NCBI RefSeq assembly: GCF_003614885.1 | Contig: NZ_QZMS01000007.1 | Span: forward strand, 2,254,055-2,318,054 | Direction of reading: 5' to 3' | DNA length: 64,000 nucleotides | Source of the DNA: Photobacterium salinisoli | GTDB taxonomy: Bacteria; Pseudomonadota; Gammaproteobacteria; Enterobacterales; Vibrionaceae | Shown here: piece by piece, positions 51,132 through 59,685 of the stretch | Layout of the letters: the number at the start of each line of letters is the position of its first letter | Numbering within the stretch: position 1 is the stretch's first letter | Made by a program: the position numbers and the translations under genes | Notes under the pieces: model-generated | The model's database searches: none | Told to the model about the DNA's origin: nothing | The model's input: only the letters and a program-made list of their open reading frames with translations

Positions 51132-54100
51132 TTAGTTAAACTCAAACTGATACAGTAAATCGACGGCACTGTCGAGGCCCGAGACCGCTTCGATATACAA
51201 ATCCTGCAGCAGCTTGTACCTGACGGTAAACTCACCAATGGGGCTAAAGATACCCACACCGTATTTTACCTGCAGCCCCGGATAGACATAACCACTAATA
51301 GTGACCTGAGAGTCATCACCCGCGCCTGCAGTATCGAGTGCCAAATCCTGTATACCGAAAGCCTCGCCGACATTACCGACCAGCTGACTGCTGCGCGACA
51401 GGCCCATGCTGATCAGCGCTGTGGTCATCGCACCGCCCCCTTCCGGCGATTCACTGTCGAGATCCCGGCCACGTAACACGTATGACAGCGCATTCTGCTG
51501 TGGCATAGCCGGATCTGAGAAAATATCCACCTTAGGACCATCGGCCGGACCTGTTACCCGAATACCGGCTGTCACATCGTCTTCAATGTTATTCGGATTG
51601 CGGATCGCTTCCACCGACAAATAAGGCTGATCTGCTGGCCCATTGAAGGTTATCTGGCCTCTGCGAATCACCAACTCCTGGCCAAAGGCCCGGTAAGTTC
51701 CGTCATCGACCCGGATTTCGCCATAGACTAGCGGGGCTTTGTCCTGCTGATTGACTTTCAGATTCCCTGACAGTCCGGCATCCAGACCAAAAGCCGATAA
51801 ACGCACATCCGGGCCAATCTTCACCATCACATTGGTTTTGATGGCAAAGGGAACTTTATTACCGGTATCCACCGGCTTGAGATCATCGGTCAGCAGAATT
51901 TCATCGTCAGAAACCTGTACCGCAGATTCCGGTAAACGGTCTACCGTGATCCGGCCCCATGGAATGGAAACTGTGCCGCTGATTTCAGCCACCTGGGGGG
52001 CCGCACTGATCTTCAGGTTAGGCGACACCTTCATGGCAATCATAGGTGGCACATTCACTTCAAGCTCACGCCCGTTCACCTTCAGGTTGGCACTCCAGTT
52101 GGCCATATCGGCCCAGTTCGCATCCCCCTGCAGCACAAGGCGACCATCAGGGGTATCGAGCTTGCCGCGCAAAATGGCACTGTAGCCACTGAAGGTAGCG
52201 ACAACCTCGCCTCGTTCAAGATCCAGCGGGACTTTTCTGCCAATCGCTTTGAGCTCGGTGATTTTAAATACACCATTCACCTGAGGCTGCATAATCGGCC
52301 CGGTTAAAAGCAAATCCGTATCCACCCGGCCTTTAAAAATGTCGTAATCGGCGACCAGAGGTTGCAGAAAATCCAGCCGGAACGTATCCAGCTTCACTTT
52401 GGCCTCTATCTGCTGTTCACCTGATAGCTGGGTAATTCGGGCGTTGCCCGACAAATCCCCGTTATCTTTAAACGCCACCAGCCAGTCTGTCGTGAGCACG
52501 TCATCACGCATGTCAGCATTGAGGGTGATCTGATCCCAGCCTATCGCCAGTGGTGGCTGATCTGCCGCCGCCTGCTGTCGGAATCCGCCGGCAGGCAACC
52601 TGACCTGAACCTGCAACACAGGCGCTTGTTGCGGCGACCAGCCGACGTTGGCTGTGGCATTGGCTTCACCATCCAGTTTTATCTCTGGCGGCAGGAACGG
52701 CTGCAGGATGGAAAAACCGAGTTTATTGATAGCAAGGCTCGCCTGCCCACTCGCGCCGGCATCCAAAGGCTGAGTCAGACACACAGAGGCGTCTTTTTGC
52801 TGCCAGCAATGCGGGGCGACAGAGACGCTCTGCTTACTCAAACTGTATGCCAACGCTGTAGGCTGATTAAGCTGCCACAGGCCAACGGGAGTTTCAAGAT
52901 TGCCGCGTTGCAGCATCCCCTGCCAACCCTGCTGTCTGTCCAGACTGCCTTGTAAAGCGAGCGCTGTGCTCACAGGCTCACCCTTCAGATCAAGACGGAG
53001 TGTATGCTGGGCTTCAGTTCCCTTAAATGTGATGTCCAGGGCTTCCAGCTTGGCCGCATCCTGATAACTGCCTTCTCTGGCACTCAGCGTGATATCGGCT
53101 GTCAGTGCAGGCAGTGGTGTCACACGGCCTTTCAGGTTAAGACTTTTTAATTGTGCCAAATCCTGCCAGCCCAGTGCCTGCCCCACTAAATTCAGATCTA
53201 TCGTTGGCTCAGCCAGCGTGCCGCTTAAGCGTAAGTCGCCGTTTACTCTGCCGCGTAAACCGGGCACAGACTGAGCGAGATCCGGCGCATTCACCAATGC
53301 AGACAGATCCCAGGTTTGCTTCAGGCTCCCTTTCGCATTCAGCCCGTTAGGTCCGTGCTTAAGAACCAGTCCCTGGGTAACCAGTTCCAGATCTCCTTTC
53401 CCGCCTGCATCCTGAGCATCAAGCTGACCGGCCAGCGTAAAAGGCTGACCTATCACTTCACCATCGACGTTCAGCTCAGGCAATTTAACGAACCAGCCAC
53501 CAGCCGCCGTTAATCCGCCTGAGGTGCTAAGCTTGCCACTCAGCTTACCTTCCGCGGCGGGCCATTCCAGTCCGGGCTGAATATCGCTAAACGAGAGGTT
53601 GCCCTGCCAGCTCACCGTCTTTGCCCAGCTCGCCTGAGCGTTGCCCGTAACCTGACCACCCAGACTGTTAACGGTCAGGCTTTCCAGTACAACATCAGTC
53701 AGGGATCCTGCTCCCTTCAGGCTGACATCAACGGCCGGCATAGGCTCACCGTCTGCTTTGGTTGCGGCGTCAAAAGTAAAACTGTCTAAATTTCCTTTTG
53801 CATTGATAACCGTCTCTTTCGCAACAAAATCAGGCTTGTCATCTAACGGCCACTGTAAGTTATTACTCACCACCTTGAAGTCAAAAGGCAGATCGGCATC
53901 CAGCGGAGACAGCTTTCCCGTCACCTTGGCATCCAGCTTTCCACTGAGTGCAACATCCAGCATCAGTTGCTGCAATGACCCTGACGCCGAGAGATCAATG
54001 TGATGTCCCTGCACCGGCTCCATCGCAATGTCAGATTTCGCCTTTAATGTCAGTGGGTACTCACCACTTAGCTCAGCTTCTCCTTCGGCATCGAGTGTGG

Positions 54101-54905
54101 CTTGCGGCACATCAACAAACAAGCGGGTCAGTGTGACCTTACTGTTTTCTGCTTCTGCGATTAACTCCAGTTCATTCACTTTTTGCGGGGTCGCCCCTTC
54201 CAGCAAAAAGTCTTTCACGGTAAAACGTTCCACAGTCACTTTCAGCGGTAACACCACCTCAGGCAGTACGATACGCTCTTGCTTTTCCTGACTATAAGCC
54301 TCTGCAACGTCTTCTGCCTGATCTTCAGTCTGTTCCTGTATCTCTTTCTCTGCAGGCGGCGTCAGATTCAGGACTATACCTTTCCAGTCTGTGGGTTTCA
54401 GGGTTAAGTGGCTACCCTGCATCTGGGCAGCCGAGCTGAAACGCTGCCAGCGCACTTTATTACCCAGAATATTCAGATCAATGTCATTCAGCGTTAAACG
54501 ATCCAGCCGGACTGGGACCGGCAACGCAATTTCTGTTAACGGCTCTCCCGGCTCTTCTTCGTCCGGTTCACTGGGAGGCAGCTCTGGCATGGAGAATGTC
54601 AAACCACTCAGACTCAGTTCTTGCACGCACAGTGCCGGAATAGGCAGACAATCATCATTGATAACCAGTGTGAGACTGTCGCTATTAAGCTCCAGCAAAT
54701 CGTCCTTGTAACGGACACCGAGGAGTGTAAATCCTTTCAGCAGGGCGCCGTTGCTGTCTTGCACTGTCAGTGCAGGCACGGCCGTCTGGGCCCCCCACAG
54801 GGCGAGGCGAACCCCGGCATGGGTATATAACAGTGCCCAGAGCGCCAGTGTCAGCAGTAACACAAACGTCAGCAGGCCAATCATCAATCTCTTCAACCAG
54901 ATCAT
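51132..54905 (-). CDS. tamB: Translocation and assembly module protein TamB
   Basis: 1257 residues (E. coli 1259). One N-terminal signal anchor (residues about 4-25) is followed by a long beta-taco body and the C-terminal DUF490 domain (about 900-1257) ending in YQFEFN. It bridges the envelope with TamA and is implicated in autotransporter assembly and, as an AsmA-like protein, in phospholipid transport to the outer membrane. An acidic, low-complexity stretch with EEPGEPLTE near 115-125 and EIQEQTEDQAEDVAEA near 195 distinguishes it from E. coli. Its start overlaps the tamA stop by 4 bases. Confidence 0.95.
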   Translation of the reverse strand: MIWLKRLMIGLLTFVLLLTLALWALLYTHAGVRLALWGAQTAVPALTVQDSNGALLKGFTLLGVRYKDDLLELNSDSLTLVINDDCLPIPALCVQELSLSGLTFSMPELPPSEPDEEEPGEPLTEIALPVPVRLDRLTLNDIDLNILGNKVRWQRFSSAAQMQGSHLTLKPTDWKGIVLNLTPPAEKEIQEQTEDQAEDVAEAYSQEKQERIVLPEVVLPLKVTVERFTVKDFLLEGATPQKVNELELIAEAENSKVTLTRLFVDVPQATLDAEGEAELSGEYPLTLKAKSDIAMEPVQGHHIDLSASGSLQQLMLDVALSGKLDAKVTGKLSPLDADLPFDFKVVSNNLQWPLDDKPDFVAKETVINAKGNLDSFTFDAATKADGEPMPAVDVSLKGAGSLTDVVLESLTVNSLGGQVTGNAQASWAKTVSWQGNLSFSDIQPGLEWPAAEGKLSGKLSTSGGLTAAGGWFVKLPELNVDGEVIGQPFTLAGQLDAQDAGGKGDLELVTQGLVLKHGPNGLNAKGSLKQTWDLSALVNAPDLAQSVPGLRGRVNGDLRLSGTLAEPTIDLNLVGQALGWQDLAQLKSLNLKGRVTPLPALTADITLSAREGSYQDAAKLEALDITFKGTEAQHTLRLDLKGEPVSTALALQGSLDRQQGWQGMLQRGNLETPVGLWQLNQPTALAYSLSKQSVSVAPHCWQQKDASVCLTQPLDAGASGQASLAINKLGFSILQPFLPPEIKLDGEANATANVGWSPQQAPVLQVQVRLPAGGFRQQAAADQPPLAIGWDQITLNADMRDDVLTTDWLVAFKDNGDLSGNARITQLSGEQQIEAKVKLDTFRLDFLQPLVADYDIFKGRVDTDLLLTGPIMQPQVNGVFKITELKAIGRKVPLDLERGEVVATFSGYSAILRGKLDTPDGRLVLQGDANWADMANWSANLKVNGRELEVNVPPMIAMKVSPNLKISAAPQVAEISGTVSIPWGRITVDRLPESAVQVSDDEILLTDDLKPVDTGNKVPFAIKTNVMVKIGPDVRLSAFGLDAGLSGNLKVNQQDKAPLVYGEIRVDDGTYRAFGQELVIRRGQITFNGPADQPYLSVEAIRNPNNIEDDVTAGIRVTGPADGPKVDIFSDPAMPQQNALSYVLRGRDLDSESPEGGGAMTTALISMGLSRSSQLVGNVGEAFGIQDLALDTAGAGDDSQVTISGYVYPGLQVKYGVGIFSPIGEFTVRYKLLQDLYIEAVSGLDSAVDLLYQFEFN

Positions 54906-56623
54906 AATTCAGGCCCCAGCACGAAGTGAATTTGGAAACGATCATCAGGTTTGTCCAGCCCCCAGGCGAAGTCGAGCCGTATCGGGCCGACCGGCGATGC
55001 CCAGCGTATCCCTACACCCGCGCCTGCCTGCCAGTCCGGGCTGTCTGTCCAGGACGAACCGTAATCGTAAAACAGGGCTCCCCACCAGTTGCCGGTCAGC
55101 CGGTACTGATATTCCAGCGAGGAGGCCAGCATAAACTCACCACCAATCTGCTGCCCCTCGCTGTCCCTTGGTGAAATGGACTCGTAGCTGTAGCCACGCA
55201 AGCTGCTATCCCCACCGATAAAAAAGCGCATGGACGGCGGGATATCTTCTATCTTTTCTGCCCAGATGGCCCCGGCGTCCAGACGGGCCAGGCCCCGGTG
55301 ATCTTCAGCAAAAGTACGGATCCAGGCACTGCGGCCGCGCAGTTTTGCCAAACGGGTATCAGAACCCAGCGCAGGGTCGGAATACTCCAGTTTAAGCAGT
55401 TGCTTATCTCCCCAGGTCGGCCAGCTACCACCACGCAAGCGGGTGCGGTCAATACTGACCCCGGGAATAACCATAAAGGCGGAGCCTGTCTCAAAGGCAC
55501 CCTGATTGTAGTCCTCATACAGTAAACGCACCGACGCAACGCCATTCCAGACCTGGTCAAAGTTCCAGTGCCGCTCAACGCCAAGATGGTACTCGGTACT
55601 GATAGTGTCGTGATTGTCCACATAGCGAATTGCCCCGATGAGCTTGTAGTAATCATCCAGCACATTATCGAGCGGAATTTTATACGTCGCTTCAACTTTC
55701 GGCTGCACCTTAGAGATCTCAGTGCGAACATCCAGACTGTGGCCTTCACTGTTTATCCAGGGCTTACGCCAGTTGAATTTCAAACGCGCACCGACATCGG
55801 TCGAATAACCGATACCGGTTTCGATTTTGTTTCTCACTTCCGGCCTGAGGTTGACCTGAATGGGCACCACATCCCCTTGCAGATCGCTCACATCCCCGCC
55901 AACAAAAATGGAAGAGAACCAGCCTACGCTCGACAGGCGCTGATTAAACTCCCCCACGTCAGAGACCAGATAGTAGTCACCTTCATCAAACGGGGCTAAC
56001 GAACGGACTTTCGTTTCGTTAATCTGGCTGCCGGTGATCAGGATTTCACCGTATTTGTAACGTTTTCCGGAATCAAATTCGATGTGAATAAAAGCCTGAT
56101 TACGGCCAGGCGCCACTTCCAGCCGGCTGGTTTTCAGTTCGGCATCAAAATAGCCCTTGCGCAAAGCCAGGCTTTCCAGGCTGGATTTGAATGAATCGTA
56201 CTTGCCGTGGTTAAGGGTTCTGCCCAGTTCTAAATCGCTATCGCGTTTGAGAACAAAAAAATCCAGATCATCAGCGGCTTCGCCCTTGATCTGAATATCA
56301 CTTATGGCAATTTTAGTGCTCGGGCCGGCATCAACCGTGACAGTCAAAGTGCTGTCCTCGCCGTCTTCGTCGACACTAAAAACAATATCAGGCTGGTAAC
56401 GACCAAGCGCTTTCAGCGCGGTACGGATTTCTTTTTCAACCTGACCTTTGAACCGTAAAGATGTGCTGTAATCTTCCTTAGGAATGGCAGCAACATAAAT
56501 ATCCACATTTTTCTTCAGGCTGCCTTTCAGCCCAGTCACAATAAGTTCCGTTTCTGCCACAGCAGGCATGGTTACCACTAAAGCGACAACTGTGAACATA
56601 CAGCGTCGAAACAAGGTCATCAT
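54902..56623 (-). CDS. tamA: Translocation and assembly module protein TamA
   Basis: 573 residues (E. coli 577). The signal peptide ends at AVA-E near residue 23. Three POTRA domains (about 24-265) are followed by a 16-strand Omp85 barrel with the lid-loop motif GGDSSLRGY and the C-terminal LGPEL. It is the outer-membrane partner of TamB. It is divergent from msrA, as in E. coli. Two adjacent ATGs (56623 and 56620) are possible starts. Confidence 0.95.
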   Translation of the reverse strand: MMTLFRRCMFTVVALVVTMPAVAETELIVTGLKGSLKKNVDIYVAAIPKEDYSTSLRFKGQVEKEIRTALKALGRYQPDIVFSVDEDGEDSTLTVTVDAGPSTKIAISDIQIKGEAADDLDFFVLKRDSDLELGRTLNHGKYDSFKSSLESLALRKGYFDAELKTSRLEVAPGRNQAFIHIEFDSGKRYKYGEILITGSQINETKVRSLAPFDEGDYYLVSDVGEFNQRLSSVGWFSSIFVGGDVSDLQGDVVPIQVNLRPEVRNKIETGIGYSTDVGARLKFNWRKPWINSEGHSLDVRTEISKVQPKVEATYKIPLDNVLDDYYKLIGAIRYVDNHDTISTEYHLGVERHWNFDQVWNGVASVRLLYEDYNQGAFETGSAFMVIPGVSIDRTRLRGGSWPTWGDKQLLKLEYSDPALGSDTRLAKLRGRSAWIRTFAEDHRGLARLDAGAIWAEKIEDIPPSMRFFIGGDSSLRGYSYESISPRDSEGQQIGGEFMLASSLEYQYRLTGNWWGALFYDYGSSWTDSPDWQAGAGVGIRWASPVGPIRLDFAWGLDKPDDRFQIHFVLGPEL

Positions 56624-56834
56624 TCTTATTTGTCTTCACTTATTAGAATGTTATTAGATAGTGCGCATACTTTATTCTGACAAGAGCTGAGCGAAGTGCC
56701 AACCTTTCCGGTAAAAGAAAACAATCAAGCAAATTTCCGGTCTGTTAGGTTATAGGTGTAACACGGCTATTGATTGTCAGTGCCGAATCCTCTACTTTCT
56801 GGCTCATTAACAGTGTAATTAGGAAAATCATGTC

Positions 56835-57464
56835 ATGGATAAACAGCAGATGATCTCCCCTGAAGCGGCCCTGCCAGGCCGTTCAACGCCAGTGATCCCC
56901 ACTGAAACTCACGCCATCTTTGGCACCCGACTAGATGCTGCTGTACCTGAAGGTATGGAAGAAATCGTACTGGGAATGGGATGCTTCTGGGGCGCGGAAC
57001 GCCTGTTCTGGAAACAGCCTGGCGTCATCAACACCGCGGTAGGCTACAGTGGCGGCTTTACCCCCAATCCGACCTATCAGGAAGTGTGTTCCGGACAGAC
57101 GGGCCATACTGAAGTGGTTCGCGTGATTTTTGATCCGGCACAAACCACACTGGATGAGCTACTTGCTCAGTTTTGGGAAAGTCATGACCCAACACAGGGC
57201 ATGCGTCAGGGGAATGACATAGGTACCCAGTATCGCTCTGTCATCTATACCACCAGTCAGGAGCAACAGGCTCAGGCAGAAAGCAGCAAGGAAAGGTACC
57301 AGTCAGCACTGCAGGCCGAGCAGCGAGCTGCCACTATCACCACTGAAATCTTACCTGCCGCTGCGTTTTACTACGCTGAAGATTACCACCAGCAGTATCT
57401 GGAGAAGAATCCGCAGGGTTACTGCGGCTTGGGTGGAACCGGTGTTTGCATGCCCCCTCAGTAA
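56835..57464 (+). CDS. msrA: Peptide methionine-S-oxide reductase A
   Basis: 209 residues. The catalytic Cys-50 lies in GMGCFWGAE, and the resolving cysteines are in [10 protein letters not shown] at the C-terminus. It reduces (S)-methionine sulfoxide in proteins. The 35-residue N-terminal extension before the core resembles that of E. coli MsrA (212 residues). It is divergent from tamA. Confidence 0.95.
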   Translation: MDKQQMISPEAALPGRSTPVIPTETHAIFGTRLDAAVPEGMEEIVLGMGCFWGAERLFWKQPGVINTAVGYSGGFTPNPTYQEVCSGQTGHTEVVRVIFDPAQTTLDELLAQFWESHDPTQGMRQGNDIGTQYRSVIYTTSQEQQAQAESSKERYQSALQAEQRAATITTEILPAAAFYYAEDYHQQYLEKNPQGYCGLGGTGVCMPPQ

Positions 57465-57496
57465 ATCTCTCAGCCAGCGTCAGGCCAGTTCTGGCG

Positions 57497-57712
57497 CTAG
57501 CTACTGTAACTGGCGGCAGCCAGCACCTGAATTTCTTTATTCACTTCCGACAACACACTCAATGCTTTTTTATTACGGCTGGCGGGGGGGAGTAAACGTC
57601 CGCAGTCAAACTCGAAAGCCCCGATACCCACAATGAACAGCCGGCCCCGAAAGTAACTTTTCACATAACGTGCAATCTGGTTTGGACGATATTGTTTAAA
57701 TATTTTCAGCAT
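57497..57712 (-). CDS. ytfK: DUF1107 protein YtfK, stringent-response modulator
   Basis: 71 residues from the ATG at 57712 (GAGGG 6 bases upstream). MLKIFKQYRPNQIARYVKSY then FRGRLFIVGIGAFEFDCGRL aligns closely with E. coli YtfK (68 residues). In E. coli YtfK interacts with SpoT and raises (p)ppGpp under phosphate or fatty-acid starvation. The ytfK/ytfJ divergent pair is conserved with E. coli. It is convergent with msrA. Confidence 0.9.
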   Translation of the reverse strand: MLKIFKQYRPNQIARYVKSYFRGRLFIVGIGAFEFDCGRLLPPASRNKKALSVLSEVNKEIQVLAAASYSS

Positions 57713-58022
57713 AATATCCCTCAACACTCAGAACCTGTGACCCTTAATAGACAAAAAAGTTGCCTTGCTTGTGTCAAAAATATGCAAAACGCTTGCCAGT
57801 TATATTTTTTGTTCTTATCGCGACAAAAGAGCCACGCCAACTTTAGGACATGACACTTCAACCTGCCCAATTTCTTTGCCAGAGAGGTATTTCACCACGC
57901 ACATTTCTGCCAATTGACAGGCAAAAACAGTGATACGCTTCAAGGATAACAAACTGGTTCTACCAGTTCCCCGAAACTCAACTACTATAAGGCAGCACAA
58001 CCATAAACAAGGAATAACATTC
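57713..58022. promoter_or_regulatory. Divergent ytfK/ytfJ control region
   Basis: 310 bases holding both promoters. AT-rich around 57740-57820. TTGACA at 57914-57919 could be a -35 element for ytfJ, but no well-spaced -10 was found. No gene is called here. A 29-codon leftward frame near 57817-57906 lacks good support. Confidence 0.4.
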
Positions 58023-58580
58023 ATGAACATGAAGTCACTGCTATCACTTTGCGTATTGTTACCCGCACTCACATTACCGGCTCATGCCCATAATCTTACA
58101 GTCGGTCAGCCTTTACCCAGCACCAGCGTTGCTGATAAAGGTGAGCTTATCCTGCAAGGCAACGAGGTTGTCTATCAGCCTTGGCAAACCAGCCAGCTAA
58201 GCGGTAAAGTCCGGGTAATTCAAGCCATAGCCGGACGAAGCTCTGCTAAAGAGCTCAATGCCCCTTTTATTGAAACCATCAAGTCCGCCAATCTCCCTCA
58301 CGAGAAGTACCAGACCACCACCATTATCAATCAGGATGATGCGATTTGGGGAACCGGCGGTTTCGTTAAATCCTCAGCAGAAGACAGTAAAAAGGAATTT
58401 GCCTGGTCGTCGATTGTGCTTGATGCCAAAGGCCAGGTTCGCTCCCGCTGGGCGCTGAAAGAGGAAAGTTCTGCCATTATCGTGCTGGATCCGGCGGGTA
58501 AGGTGGTGTTTGTGAAAGAGGGCGAGTTAAGCCGCAGTGACATTGAACAGGCCATGTCAAAAATTCAGTCTCTGCTGTAA
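58023..58580 (+). CDS. ytfJ: Periplasmic thioredoxin-fold protein YtfJ
   Basis: 185 residues from the ATG at 58023 (AAGGAA about 8 bases upstream). It matches E. coli YtfJ (184 residues). The signal peptide ends at AHA-H near residue 21. The body has YtfJ landmarks YQPWQTSQLSGKVRVIQAIA and WGTGGFVKSS, with LDPAGKVVFVKEGEL towards the C-terminus. The fold is thioredoxin-like but no CxxC is present. Function unknown. A palindrome that could terminate it follows directly. Confidence 0.88.
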   Translation: MNMKSLLSLCVLLPALTLPAHAHNLTVGQPLPSTSVADKGELILQGNEVVYQPWQTSQLSGKVRVIQAIAGRSSAKELNAPFIETIKSANLPHEKYQTTTIINQDDAIWGTGGFVKSSAEDSKKEFAWSSIVLDAKGQVRSRWALKEESSAIIVLDPAGKVVFVKEGELSRSDIEQAMSKIQSLL

Positions 58581-58593
58581 TCTGTCTTCCCGG

Positions 58594-58625
58594 AAAGAGT
58601 GTAATAATATATCATTACACTCTTT
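58594..58625. promoter_or_regulatory. Palindrome resembling a Zur operator, possibly also the ytfJ terminator
   Basis: 12-bp perfect arms AAAGAGTGTAAT / ATTACACTCTTT around AATATATC. The inner GTAAT-N8-ATTAC has the spacing I recall for gamma-proteobacterial Zur boxes. It lies 19 bases before the first gene of the zinc locus, where its AT core could also be the -10 region. The right arm runs into TCTTTCTTTTTG, so the RNA form could also stop ytfJ transcription. Confidence 0.6.
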
Positions 58626-58644
58626 CTTTTTGTGAGGCAGCGAC

Positions 58645-58986
58645 TTGAAGGTGCGTAACCCGCTCAACAGGATTTGGCATCAGGGGCTACTGGTGCTGCT
58701 CTTCAGCCTGTTCATTCTGGCATTTCCCCTTCAGGTGCTTCACAAACTCGACATGCTGAGTCAGCCGCAGCATTCTGAGCAGGACTGCCCCTGCCACCAT
58801 ATTGTTGCAAATGATATTCCTCCAGCGCAGATAGACTTTCCTGTCATTCGTCCTGCCGTCCACCAAGTGGGCCGATATCTACACCGCCTTCCCGATTGGC
58901 TGAATGCCCAAGCGTCTGCCCGGGATCCCCCCGTGTTCTCCCAACCGTTCCACCCTTATTTCACTGTTTACATTTTTTGGGAGTAA
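58645..58986 (+). CDS. Unknown small membrane protein heading the zinc locus
   Basis: 113 residues starting at TTG 58645, with GAGG 7 bases upstream (a GTG at 58651 is the alternative). The N-terminus has one strong hydrophobic helix (about 14-34, LLVLLFSLFILAFPLQVL). The remainder is probably periplasmic, with HSEQDCPCHHIVAND near residue 45, a CPCHH cluster that could bind metal. It may belong to DUF2607, a small Vibrio family, but I am not certain. It is the first gene after the Zur-like palindrome and is 3 bases from zrgA, so it is expected to work with zinc uptake. Confidence 0.7.
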   Translation: MKVRNPLNRIWHQGLLVLLFSLFILAFPLQVLHKLDMLSQPQHSEQDCPCHHIVANDIPPAQIDFPVIRPAVHQVGRYLHRLPDWLNAQASARDPPVFSQPFHPYFTVYIFWE

Positions 58987-58989
58987 CAC

Positions 58990-59634
58990 ATGCCAACTCA
59001 ACATTTCCGTGCAGCAACCTGGCTGCTGATTTCGGCTGCCACCTGCGCCGCGCCAGCCTGGGCATACACACAACATGAAGCACATATTCACGGCCAGGTT
59101 GAACTGAATATGGCCCAGGACGGCAACGACCTGCTGTTAGAGATCACTGCACCCGCTGTGGATGTCATCGGATTTGAACACCCGCCAGAAACAGAAGCGG
59201 AACAACAAGTGCTTAAAGACGCCGTTCTGAAACTGAATCGACCTGAAAACCTGCTGGCTATAAATGCCGCAGCAGGATGTCAGCTTCATGAGCAGCATGT
59301 TTCACACACCCTGTCAGAGCACGCTGAAACTCATGACCATGAGAAACACGGTGATCACGACCATGATGAGCATGATGAGCATGATGAGCATGATCATCAT
59401 GAAGGACACGATCACCATGACCACGGGAAGCACAGCGGTCATGAGCATGGTGAGCATGGTGAATTCAGTATTCAGTATACCTATCAGTGCGATACCATCG
59501 ACAAACTCAGCACGCTGACGCTGAAGTGGTTCTCTCAATTCCCGGCAACAGAGAAAATTCAGCTGCAAGCGATTACAGCACAAGGGCAGCAAGCCGCAAC
59601 GCTTACAGCCAGTCAGGCCGAATTTCGTTTCTAA
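58990..59634 (+). CDS. zrgA: Histidine-rich zinc-binding protein ZrgA (DUF2796)
   Basis: 214 residues with a signal peptide ending at AWA-Y near 25. EAHIHGQVELNMAQDGNDLL is the DUF2796 start. The centre (about 113-158) is a His/Asp/Glu-rich metal-binding run made of repeated HDE and HDHH units, flanked by two cysteines. In V. cholerae the zrg locus contributes to zinc uptake under Zur control, and Pseudomonas has an equivalent four-gene locus. It probably buffers or captures Zn2+ in the periplasm. A hairpin terminator follows, before the transporter genes. Confidence 0.88.
   Translation: MPTQHFRAATWLLISAATCAAPAWAYTQHEAHIHGQVELNMAQDGNDLLLEITAPAVDVIGFEHPPETEAEQQVLKDAVLKLNRPENLLAINAAAGCQLHEQHVSHTLSEHAETHDHEKHGDHDHDEHDEHDEHDHHEGHDHHDHGKHSGHEHGEHGEFSIQYTYQCDTIDKLSTLTLKWFSQFPATEKIQLQAITAQGQQAATLTASQAEFRF
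59362..59397 (+). repeat. 9-base tandem repeat inside zrgA
   Basis: CATGATGAG occurs three times in a row, followed by CATGATCAT. It is in frame, encoding HDE-HDE-HDE-HDH. The perfect units suggest recent slippage and possible length variation between strains without loss of frame. Confidence 0.9.
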
Positions 59635-59652
59635 GCCAGCATGAGTTAAAAG

Positions 59653-59674
59653 AGGGAGCCATCGCTCCCTTTTT
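59653..59674 (+). terminator. Intra-operon terminator after zrgA
   Basis: 7-bp perfect stem AGGGAGC / GCTCCCT, loop CATC, then TTTTT. It lies 18 bases after the zrgA stop and 11 bases before the ATPase gene. It should allow partial read-through, giving more binding protein than transporter. Confidence 0.8.
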
Positions 59675-59685
59675 AGGAGAGCAGC

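Noticed and set aside
57817..57906. 29-codon leftward frame MCVVKYLSGKEIGQ... between ytfK and ytfJ
   Set aside because: Only a weak purine tract precedes it and it overlaps the likely ytfJ promoter region. Evidence is too thin to call a gene.
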